17,932 bases of DNA, taken from positions 1 through 17,932 of the forward strand of contig JABIME010000054.1 of NCBI GenBank assembly GCA_018654125.1, read 5' to 3'. Below are positions 7,096-14,231 of this stretch, piece after piece. Each line of letters starts with the position of its first letter. Position 1 is the first letter of the stretch. The position numbers were made by a program, and so were the translations under genes. This stretch comes from Candidatus Cloacimonadota bacterium. GTDB taxonomy: Bacteria; Cloacimonadota; Cloacimonadia; Cloacimonadales; TCS61. Under the pieces are notes generated by a model that was not told the DNA's origin, did not search any database, and saw only the letters and a program-made list of their open reading frames with translations.

Positions 7096-8415
7096 ATGAG
7101 TAAAAAAATAACTATCTTCGGAGCAGGACTCGTAGTAAAACCAATGGTCGATTATCTAGCTAAAAAAGGTTATGAAGTAACCATTGCCAGCCGTACATTA
7201 AGCAAGGCAGAAAAACTTGCAGAACCACATCCAAAAGCAACTGCAGCACAATTTTTAAGTAATGATGAAGCAGCAATGGAAAAATTCGTTAAAGAAAGTG
7301 ATCTGGTTGTTAGCTTACTTCCGGCAACACTTCATGTAGAAGTTGCTAAAAAATGTATCGAATTTAAAACAAATATGGTCACAACTTCATACATTAGTCC
7401 AGCAATGCGAGAATTAGATCAACAAGCAAAAGATGCAGGAATTATAATTCTTAATGAAATTGGTGTAGATCCCGGAATCGATCATATGAGCGCTATGAAG
7501 ATTTTCCATCATGTAGAAAAAGAAGGTGGAAAAATTGTTAGCTTTATGAGTTATTGTGGTGGTCTTCCAGCTCCAGAAGCAAATACGAATCCACTCGGTT
7601 ACAAATTCTCTTGGGCACCAAAAGGTGTTCTAAAAGCAGCTGGGAATGGTGCGAAATTCATGAAAGATGGTGAGATCATTGATGTCGAAGGACCAGAACT
7701 TTTCAATAATTACTGGTTCGTTGATGTAGAAGGTGCTGGCACACTGGAAGCTTATCCAAATCGTAATTCACTTGATTATATCGATCTTTATGATCTGAAA
7801 GATGTTAAAACAATGTATCGTGGAACTTTTAGAAATGTTAGTCATTGTAATACATGGTATACAATGTCTCAAATGGGATTTTATAAAGAAGATGAAATAT
7901 TTGATAATTTAACAGGTACTGTAAAAGAATTCATCCTCACTAAAATGTTCAAAGCAGATAAAAATAAATGTCTTAAAGAACTTTTAATGGAAAAATATAA
8001 TCTTCCAGCAGAAAGTGTGATCCTGAAGAAATTTGAATGGCTTGGATTCTTTGATGAAACTCCAATTCCAATTACTAAAGGTGGTGCAGTTGACGTTCTT
8101 ACCGCTATCATGCTAGATAAAATGTCATACGGAGAAGGTGAAAGAGACCTGCTGGTTCTTCATCACAAATTTGTAGCCAAATATCCAAATAAAACTCAAA
8201 ACATTACATCAACAATGATAGATTACGGAATTCCAAATGGTGATTCTTCAATGGCAAGAACTGTTTCTCTTCCTGCAGCGATCGGAGTTCATATGATACT
8301 TCAGGGTGAAATCACCGTAAAAGGTGTTTATATGCCAACATTACCAAATATTTATAATCCTGTTCTTAAAGAATTAGAAAATCTTGATATTAAACTTATT
8401 GAAAGATTTTATTGA
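7096..8415 (+). CDS. Saccharopine dehydrogenase (glutamate-forming)
   Basis: A 439-residue enzyme that oxidises saccharopine to glutamate plus 2-aminoadipate 6-semialdehyde. A Rossmann domain opens the protein (TIFGAGLVVKPMVDYL, residues ~5-20), followed by ASRTLSKAEKLA, and then family signatures LLPATLH, NEIGVDPGIDHM and YCGGLPAPEANTNPLGYKFSW. This matches the SDH half of animal and plant AASS and the stand-alone Lys9-type enzyme. I chose ATG 7096, 7 bases after GGAG; a TTG 36 bases upstream has no such support. It is the first of seven collinear catabolic genes, but a terminator-like hairpin follows it. The reaction is reversible and Lys9 is biosynthetic in fungi; the CoA-transferase and thiolase neighbours argue for degradation. 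Confidence 0.93.
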   Translation: MSKKITIFGAGLVVKPMVDYLAKKGYEVTIASRTLSKAEKLAEPHPKATAAQFLSNDEAAMEKFVKESDLVVSLLPATLHVEVAKKCIEFKTNMVTTSYISPAMRELDQQAKDAGIIILNEIGVDPGIDHMSAMKIFHHVEKEGGKIVSFMSYCGGLPAPEANTNPLGYKFSWAPKGVLKAAGNGAKFMKDGEIIDVEGPELFNNYWFVDVEGAGTLEAYPNRNSLDYIDLYDLKDVKTMYRGTFRNVSHCNTWYTMSQMGFYKEDEIFDNLTGTVKEFILTKMFKADKNKCLKELLMEKYNLPAESVILKKFEWLGFFDETPIPITKGGAVDVLTAIMLDKMSYGEGERDLLVLHHKFVAKYPNKTQNITSTMIDYGIPNGDSSMARTVSLPAAIGVHMILQGEITVKGVYMPTLPNIYNPVLKELENLDIKLIERFY

Positions 8416-8449
8416 TCTAAAGAAATGAGAATTTAATATGATTACAATG

Positions 8450-8477
8450 CGTTCCTAAGCCTTCTTAGGAACGTTTT
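8450..8477 (+). terminator. Terminator-like hairpin between the SDH and LKR genes
   Basis: A perfect 10-base-pair stem (CGTTCCTAAG with CTTAGGAACG) closes a CCTT loop and is followed by TTTTGT. The short T tract suggests partial termination, which would set lower expression of the downstream genes or act as a processing site. It sits within 100 bases of the next start codon. Confidence 0.65.
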
Positions 8478-8513
8478 GTACAAATAGCATCTTGTTGTAA
8501 TTTAAGGAGAAAA

Positions 8514-9815
8514 ATGAAAACGATAGGAATAGTAAAAGAAACAAAAAATAAATGGGAACGAAGAGTACCTTTGAATCCAATTGCAGTTCAAGAGTTGATA
8601 AATAAAGGTTTTGGTGTAACAATTCAACCATCTGAAAACAGAATATACAAAGATGAAGAATATACTTCTGTTGGTGCAAAACTTTCTGATGATCTTTCTC
8701 AATGTGATTTCATAATTGGAGTAAAAGAGATCTATCAAAAAGATCTTATACCCGGCAAACCTCATTTGTTTTTTTCACACGTTATCAAAGGTCAGGATTA
8801 CAACATGCCTAACCTACAGCATATTCTGGATACGAAAGTAACACTTCTTGATTATGAAAAAATTGAAGATGATAAAAACAGAAGACTCGTTTTCTTTGGA
8901 AAATTTGCAGGTGATGCGGGAATGATTGACACGCTTCATGGATTAGGGAAAAGACTCAAACAATATTATAATATTGAAACACCGTTCTTAAAAGTAAAAC
9001 ACTCTTATCAGTATGAGTCAGTTCAAGATGCGATTGATCAAATTAGTATTATTGGAAAAGAGATCGAGCAGAATGGACTTCCTAAAGAAATAACACCACT
9101 CAATATTTTCCTTTTGGGATACGGTCATGTGGCACAAGGATGTAAGGAAATTTTAACAGCCATGCCAATTGTGGAAATTGCTCCCGATGAGTTAGAAAAA
9201 CATTCTCAGAATTACAAAGATAACAAAATTTATCTTACTGTTTTTAAAGAAGAACATTTAGTAGAAAGAAAAGACGGTGGAGATTTTTCGCTTCACGACT
9301 ATTTTATTAACAATTCAGCATATAAATCTCGTTTAGAGCAGTACCTTAAACATTGCAGTATTTATATGAATGCAATTTATTGGACTCCTGACTGCCCGGT
9401 TTTTCTTCCAAATTCCTATTTAAAAAAGATTCAGAATAAAGACCCTAAACTTATCATTATTGGTGACATCACTTGTGATATTGAGGGATCTGTTCAGGCA
9501 ACAGTTAAACCAACTTGGCCAGATAATCCGGTATTTGTCTACAATACGGAAACCAAAAAAGAGAAAGATGGTTATACTGGTGAAGGATTTGCTATAATGG
9601 CAGTTGATAATCTACCTTGTGAATTCCCTAAAGAAGCGTCAGATACATTTTCAAGTTCTTTAATGCCATTTATGCAACAAATACTGAATAATGATTATTC
9701 TAAGCCTATCAATGAATCAACTCTTCCAGCAGAGATAAAATCTGCCTGCATTACACATCAAGGTAAATTGGAAGAAAATTTTAGATACCTTAAAGAATTT
9801 ATAAAATTAATATAA
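8514..9815 (+). CDS. Lysine-ketoglutarate reductase (saccharopine-forming), AASS N-terminal-half homologue
   Basis: A 433-residue enzyme that condenses lysine with 2-oxoglutarate and reduces the product to saccharopine with NAD(P)H. The N-terminus (GIVKETKNKWERRVPLNP) and residues ~85-145 (FFSHVIKGQ, NMPNL, LLDYEKI, RRLVFFGKFAGDAGMIDTLHGLG) follow the LKR domain of eukaryotic AASS closely. The nucleotide-binding loop is GYGHVAQG at 202-209. The C-terminal part keeps ITCDIEGSVQATVKPT and MAVDNLPCEFPKEAS, also typical of LKR. AAGGAG lies 4 bases upstream of the start. In animals and plants LKR and SDH are one polypeptide; here they are separate and in reverse gene order. The following aminomutase gene begins 13 bases after its stop. 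Confidence 0.92.
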   Translation: MKTIGIVKETKNKWERRVPLNPIAVQELINKGFGVTIQPSENRIYKDEEYTSVGAKLSDDLSQCDFIIGVKEIYQKDLIPGKPHLFFSHVIKGQDYNMPNLQHILDTKVTLLDYEKIEDDKNRRLVFFGKFAGDAGMIDTLHGLGKRLKQYYNIETPFLKVKHSYQYESVQDAIDQISIIGKEIEQNGLPKEITPLNIFLLGYGHVAQGCKEILTAMPIVEIAPDELEKHSQNYKDNKIYLTVFKEEHLVERKDGGDFSLHDYFINNSAYKSRLEQYLKHCSIYMNAIYWTPDCPVFLPNSYLKKIQNKDPKLIIIGDITCDIEGSVQATVKPTWPDNPVFVYNTETKKEKDGYTGEGFAIMAVDNLPCEFPKEASDTFSSSLMPFMQQILNNDYSKPINESTLPAEIKSACITHQGKLEENFRYLKEFIKLI

Positions 9816-9828
9816 TATAGGAGTAGTT

Positions 9829-11436
9829 ATGGCTACAATTCAAGATGCAATTCAAGAGAATCCTGATTCAATAAATTCCATTAATAAAATTGATATTCAA
9901 GATTCTGATGTTAAGAAAATGATGGATCGTTATCATTTTTCTGATGACATAAAAAGTAACATTGAGCAAGAAAATCTTCTACCTGCTGGTGTGTTATCAA
10001 GATTACATTCCTGCTTTCCACATCATTCAGGTATTATGGAAACCAACGAATTCTTATTTACCGGTAAAGAGCATTATGCAGGATTAAACGGATTCAGGGA
10101 AATCGTTGAGACTTTAAGCAAAAATGGAATCGATATTGGACATATAAAAGCGAGAGAATTTTTTATTGAAGTTTACCGCTTTTTAGCAACCAAGCACGTT
10201 CTAAACACAATTAATTGGAATGATTTTGCAAATGATTCACTCTTCCAACTTGTTTTCCCACAACCAGAAATGATACAGGCTGATGCTGTAAAATTATACC
10301 TTGATGCTAAAACAGATGATGAAAGAAAAACAGTTGTTAACGAATATATGAAAGAGACAAATCCTCACGATGGAAATCAATTATTAAATAAACCATGGTT
10401 CAAAAATGAAGATGGTGAATTAGAAATTCTTGATGGTTGTCAGCATAAATATCCACAATGTATTCTTCTTTTTGATAAAACAACACAAAGTTGTTTTTCA
10501 TTCTGTACATATTGTTTCCGTCATGCTCAGGTTCGTGGTGATGAAGATATGTTCATTCAAAGAGAAATTAAGCAAGTTCACGATTACTTAGAATTACATA
10601 CAGAAATTACAGACGTGCTTATGACCGGTGGAGATGCAGGACAAATGAGCTATGAAAGATTAGAACAATATGTTCTTCCATTAATAGAGAATCCAAAACT
10701 AATGCATATTAGAACTTTACGTTTAGGAACAAGAGCACTTACTTTTGCTCCTGAAATGATCTTGGACAATAAATATAATAAATTTTTAGATCTTTTAAGA
10801 AAATTAAATAATAATGGTGTTCAGGTTGTATGGATGGCACATATTTCTACCCCTAGAGAACTTATGAATATTAGCACAATAGCAGCTGTTCGCAGACTTC
10901 GTTCTGCTGGGATAGTTATAAAAAGCCAAAGCCCGATCATGAATCATATCAGCCTTTTTACAGATGAGAATGGCAAAGTTGATGTTGATCGCTCTGCCCA
11001 AAACTGGATTGATCTTGGAAATATTCTCGCAATATTATCTATTGGTTTCCACTCAATGTATTGTGCACGTCCAACCGGTGAACATCACTATTTCACAGTA
11101 CCAGTTGCAGATATCAATGTTGTTTTCAGTAAAGTTTATAGATCTTTACCTTCAATAAACCGTCCTTCAAGATATATTACAATGACATCATCTGCAGGAA
11201 AGATCTCGCTACTGGGAACTGTTGAGGTTAATGGAGAAACTGCCTTTGCTCTTAAATTTAATGAAGCCAGGAATATGAAGTGGATGGACAAAGTTTTCTT
11301 AACAAAGTATGATGAAATAGAGAACACAATTGCAAATCTAAAACCTCTTGATACTAAGAAACACTTCTATGAAGATGATCTAAAAAATGCTGAAAGTTCT
11401 CTTCAAAAAACTTTAGAGAAAAGATTAAAAAAATAA
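9829..11436 (+). CDS. KamA-family radical SAM 2,3-aminomutase, predicted to act on 2-aminoadipate
   Basis: A 535-residue PLP- and SAM-dependent aminomutase of the lysine 2,3-aminomutase family. The [4Fe-4S] motif CX3CX2C is at Cys222, Cys226 and Cys229. The SAM-binding GGD is at 267-269, and the PLP lysine aligns to Lys458 in SSAGK. Arg231 aligns with the Arg that holds the substrate alpha-carboxylate. The two Asp residues binding the side-chain amine of lysine (293 and 330 in the clostridial enzyme) are absent: Ala413 followed by Arg414, and Thr451. Glutamate 2,3-aminomutase also replaces both, so a side-chain carboxylate substrate is likely. The N-terminus is about 100 residues longer than in clostridial KamA. 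No kamDE or kdd/kce genes follow; beta-ketoadipate enzymes do. Family certain, substrate inferred. ATAGGAG precedes the start. Confidence 0.9.
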   Translation: MATIQDAIQENPDSINSINKIDIQDSDVKKMMDRYHFSDDIKSNIEQENLLPAGVLSRLHSCFPHHSGIMETNEFLFTGKEHYAGLNGFREIVETLSKNGIDIGHIKAREFFIEVYRFLATKHVLNTINWNDFANDSLFQLVFPQPEMIQADAVKLYLDAKTDDERKTVVNEYMKETNPHDGNQLLNKPWFKNEDGELEILDGCQHKYPQCILLFDKTTQSCFSFCTYCFRHAQVRGDEDMFIQREIKQVHDYLELHTEITDVLMTGGDAGQMSYERLEQYVLPLIENPKLMHIRTLRLGTRALTFAPEMILDNKYNKFLDLLRKLNNNGVQVVWMAHISTPRELMNISTIAAVRRLRSAGIVIKSQSPIMNHISLFTDENGKVDVDRSAQNWIDLGNILAILSIGFHSMYCARPTGEHHYFTVPVADINVVFSKVYRSLPSINRPSRYITMTSSAGKISLLGTVEVNGETAFALKFNEARNMKWMDKVFLTKYDEIENTIANLKPLDTKKHFYEDDLKNAESSLQKTLEKRLKK

Positions 11437-11467
11437 TCATTCAATCAATTTCAAGGGAGAATAATTA

Positions 11468-12184
11468 ATGATTAATAAAATTGTAAATTCAGCTGCAGAA
11501 GCTGTTGCAGATATTTTCGATGGTGCTGTAGTATTAATAGGTGGATTCGGTGAGGCAGGTAGCCCTATCGAATTGATACATGCACTGATCGATCATGGCG
11601 CAAAAGATCTTACTGTTGTTAGCAATAATACAGGAAGCGGTCATGTTGGTTTAGCAGCACTTATAGAGAATAAACAGGTAAAAAAAATGATCTGTTCATT
11701 TCCAAGAACTGCTAATTCCACAGTTTTCCCTGATCTATATTATAAAAAAGAGATAGAACTTGAGCTTGTTCCACAAGGTTCTCTTGCAGAACGTATAAGA
11801 GCTGGCGGAGCAGGTATTCCTGCATTCTATACTCCAAGCTCTGTAAATACTCCGTTAGCAGAAGGAAAAGAGTCTCGTGTTTTTGATGGAAAAACTTATG
11901 TGATGGAACATGCAATAAAAGCAGACTTTTCATTGGTTAAATGCAAAGCTGCAGATAGATATGGAAATTTAATATATAGTAAAACTGCCCGAAATTTTGG
12001 ACCTATCATGTGTACAGCCGCAAAAACAACTATTGTTCAAGCAAATAAAATAGTTGAACCCGGAGAGATAGACCCGGAGATCGTTGTAACTCCCGGGATC
12101 TTTGTAACACGAGTTGTAGAAGTTACAAATCCGGAAGCTGAATCTAAACTTGTAGCGGAAGACAGGAGGTATCCATGCCAATAA
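11468..12184 (+). CDS. pcaI: 3-oxoadipate CoA-transferase, subunit A (PcaI-like)
   Basis: A 238-residue alpha subunit of a family I CoA-transferase, predicted to move CoA from succinyl-CoA to 3-oxoadipate. The CoA-binding loop GGFGEAG is at 25-31. The stretches VVSNNTGSGHVGLAALI, KKMICSFPRTANSTVFPDLY, ARNFGPIMCTAAKTTI and EPGEIDPEIVVTPGIFV track PcaI of Pseudomonas, as I recall it, more closely than acetoacetate-specific AtoD or SCOT. GGGAG precedes the start. The 3' end overlaps the beta-subunit start by 10 bases, the usual arrangement for coupled subunits. PcaIJ normally belongs to aromatic degradation, but no aromatic genes are present here. A related 3-oxoacid substrate cannot be excluded. 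Confidence 0.88.
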   Translation: MINKIVNSAAEAVADIFDGAVVLIGGFGEAGSPIELIHALIDHGAKDLTVVSNNTGSGHVGLAALIENKQVKKMICSFPRTANSTVFPDLYYKKEIELELVPQGSLAERIRAGGAGIPAFYTPSSVNTPLAEGKESRVFDGKTYVMEHAIKADFSLVKCKAADRYGNLIYSKTARNFGPIMCTAAKTTIVQANKIVEPGEIDPEIVVTPGIFVTRVVEVTNPEAESKLVAEDRRYPCQ

Positions 12185-12831
12185 CAGATAAGAAAATTGG
12201 ATGGGATCGAAATCAAATGGCACAAAAAGCTGCTCTTGATATTCCCGATGGAGCCTATGTGAACCTAGGAATTGGTATGCCAGAATTAGTTGCAGACTTC
12301 GTTCCCGAAGGAAGAGAAGTTATCTATCATACAGAAAATGGTTTACTTGGAATGGGAAGTGTTCCAGAAAGCGGAAAAGAAGATCCAGAATTGATTAATG
12401 CAGGAAAGAAATGTATTACAGCAATTCCAGGAGCTTGTTTTTTTCATCATGCCGATAGTTTTACAATGATCCGCGGTAGCCATATAGATATTTGTGTTTT
12501 AGGAGCAATGCAGGTTTCTGCAGAAGGGGATCTGGCTAATTGGTCTACAGGTAAACCAGGTGCAATTCCTGCGGTTGGTGGAGCGATGGATCTGGTTGCT
12601 GGTGTTAAAACGATATTTGTAATAACTCAGCATATCACAAAACATGGTGATCCAAAGATAATTGAAAAATGCACCTTTCCTCTTACTGGAAAAGGTGTTG
12701 TTGATAGAATTTATAGTAATCTTGCTATACTTGATGTTACAGAAAATGGCCTCTTTGTAAGAGAGCTTGCACCTGATGTAACTTTTGAATATCTACAGCA
12801 AAATACCGGTGCAAAATTGAATCAGTATTAA
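12175..12831 (+). CDS. pcaJ: 3-oxoadipate CoA-transferase, subunit B (PcaJ-like)
   Basis: A 218-residue beta subunit carrying the catalytic Glu54 in the ENGLLG motif, which forms the glutamyl-CoA intermediate. NLGIGMPELVADF (~30-42) is the usual beta-subunit opening. FFHHADSFTMIRGSHID, GDLANWSTG and IPAVGGAMDLVAGVK follow PcaJ closely; SCOT-type B subunits differ in the HHADSF and ANW stretches. A strong AGGAGGT (12164-12170) lies inside the alpha-subunit gene, and the two frames overlap by 10 bases, so expression is coupled. It acts with the alpha subunit and just before the thiolase in the proposed route. The substrate call is from sequence pattern and context, not measured. Confidence 0.9.
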   Translation: MPITDKKIGWDRNQMAQKAALDIPDGAYVNLGIGMPELVADFVPEGREVIYHTENGLLGMGSVPESGKEDPELINAGKKCITAIPGACFFHHADSFTMIRGSHIDICVLGAMQVSAEGDLANWSTGKPGAIPAVGGAMDLVAGVKTIFVITQHITKHGDPKIIEKCTFPLTGKGVVDRIYSNLAILDVTENGLFVRELAPDVTFEYLQQNTGAKLNQY

Positions 12832-12870
12832 AATATTGTTATCTGATCTTATGGAGGATTAATTAGCATT

Positions 12871-14217
12871 ATGAATAATAATATAAATTCTAAAGAGCAA
12901 AAACACACAAGTGAAGAGATATATAAACAAGCTTGTAATGTGCTTCCCGGTGGTGTAAGTAGAAATACTATTTTTAGGAAGCCACATCCATTTTATGTTT
13001 CAAATGCCTCGGGATGTCATGTTACTGATATTGATGGTATTCAACGAATTGATTTCGCAAATAATATGGCATCTTTGATCCATGGTCATGCAAATCCGCA
13101 GATCGTTGAAGCAGTTATAGAGCAATTAAAAAAAGGAACTGCCTACACAATGGCAACTGAAGCTGAAGTTGCTTTTGCACAATTACTGTGTAACAGAGTA
13201 CCTAATTTTGATAAAATTCGTTTTATGAATTCAGGAACTGAAGCAGTTATGGCAATGATCAAAGCTTCTAGGGCTTATACCAGCAGACCAAAAATTGCCA
13301 AAGCAGAAGGCGCATATCATGGAACTTACGACTTTGCAGAAGTAAGCCAAACAGCCAACCCTACAAATTGGGGAGGCATAAACAAACCCAATAGTGTTCC
13401 ACTTGCTAATGGTACTCCGCAAAGTGTTTTAGATGATGTAATCATTTTCCCATTTAATGATATTGAGAGAACTATTTCTATTTTAGATGAGCATGCTAAT
13501 GACATAGCCTGCATTTTAATTGATCCTGTTCCACATAGAGTCGGGCTTATTCAAGCGCATACAGATTTTGTAGAAGCTATGTACAATTGGACTCGCAAAA
13601 ATGGCGCACTGCTTGTATTTGATGAAGTTGTAACTCTACGCGTAAATTATAGTGGTACACAAAATGATTATTCAGCAAAACCGGATCTTACTGCAATGGG
13701 AAAAATGATAGGTGGCGGATTTCCTGTGGGAGCTCTTGCAGGAAGAGCTGATGTAATGAAAGTACTCGACCCAAGCGAAAGCAAACTTCTCTTTCCTCAT
13801 TCAGGTACTTTTTCTGCAAATCCAATAACCATGACAGCAGGACGTATTGCCATGGAATTATTTGATGAAGATGCTGTTATAAAATTAAATGCATTAGCTC
13901 AAAAAGCAATCAGTCAAATTAGTGAAGCGATAAAACTTGTTGATGTTCCGATTTCTATTACCGGTGCCGGCTCGATGTTCCGCATACATCTAACAGCAAC
14001 ACCACCAACAACTTACCGTGAAGCATTCCAAACTAAAGAAAAGACAATGTTAATAAAAAAATTACTCGACTATCTTTTTATAAACGAAAGAATCATGATG
14101 GTTAACACTTGCACTTGCATGTTTTCAACTGCTATCACACAGAAGGAAGTTGATATACTTTCAGATGCAATGTTCAACGGGTTTAAACTAATAAAACCAG
14201 AACTTGAAAATATTTAA
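12871..14217 (+). CDS. Class III PLP aminotransferase, beta-amino-acid type (predicted 3-aminoadipate aminotransferase)
   Basis: A 448-residue fold-type I enzyme of the glutamate-1-semialdehyde aminomutase-like group. The PLP lysine is Lys278 in TAMGKMIGGG, Asp251 in LVFDEVV holds the pyridine nitrogen, and MNSGTEA (119-125) binds phosphate. A generic call would be HemL, but PGGVSRNTIF aligns without gaps to PGANSRSVLF of the Variovorax beta-phenylalanine aminotransferase, whose Arg41 (here Arg31) binds the beta-amino-acid carboxylate. The region GALAGRADVMKVLDP...HSGTFSANPITMTAG is also shared. No other heme genes are near. It would convert 3-aminoadipate plus 2-oxoglutarate to 3-oxoadipate plus glutamate. 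GGAGG (12853-12857) lies 13 bases upstream of the ATG, an unusually long spacer. Family firm, substrate inferred. Confidence 0.87.
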   Translation: MNNNINSKEQKHTSEEIYKQACNVLPGGVSRNTIFRKPHPFYVSNASGCHVTDIDGIQRIDFANNMASLIHGHANPQIVEAVIEQLKKGTAYTMATEAEVAFAQLLCNRVPNFDKIRFMNSGTEAVMAMIKASRAYTSRPKIAKAEGAYHGTYDFAEVSQTANPTNWGGINKPNSVPLANGTPQSVLDDVIIFPFNDIERTISILDEHANDIACILIDPVPHRVGLIQAHTDFVEAMYNWTRKNGALLVFDEVVTLRVNYSGTQNDYSAKPDLTAMGKMIGGGFPVGALAGRADVMKVLDPSESKLLFPHSGTFSANPITMTAGRIAMELFDEDAVIKLNALAQKAISQISEAIKLVDVPISITGAGSMFRIHLTATPPTTYREAFQTKEKTMLIKKLLDYLFINERIMMVNTCTCMFSTAITQKEVDILSDAMFNGFKLIKPELENI

Positions 14218-14231
14218 TTTGAGGTAAAATT

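Noticed and set aside
8502..8765. Minus-strand open frames overlapping the LKR gene start, and similar shadow frames elsewhere
   Set aside because: They lie antisense to well-supported genes, are rich in Phe/Cys/Tyr as expected for shadows of AT-rich coding sequence, and match no family.
9829..11436. Classical lysine fermentation via lysine 2,3-aminomutase
   Set aside because: No kamDE, kdd, kce or kal homologue is present, the lysine side-chain Asp residues are missing, and two saccharopine-pathway genes precede it.
12871..14217. HemL, glutamate-1-semialdehyde aminomutase for tetrapyrrole synthesis
   Set aside because: There is no heme gene nearby; the segment around Arg31 follows beta-amino-acid aminotransferases, and the operon calls for a transaminase of a beta-amino acid.
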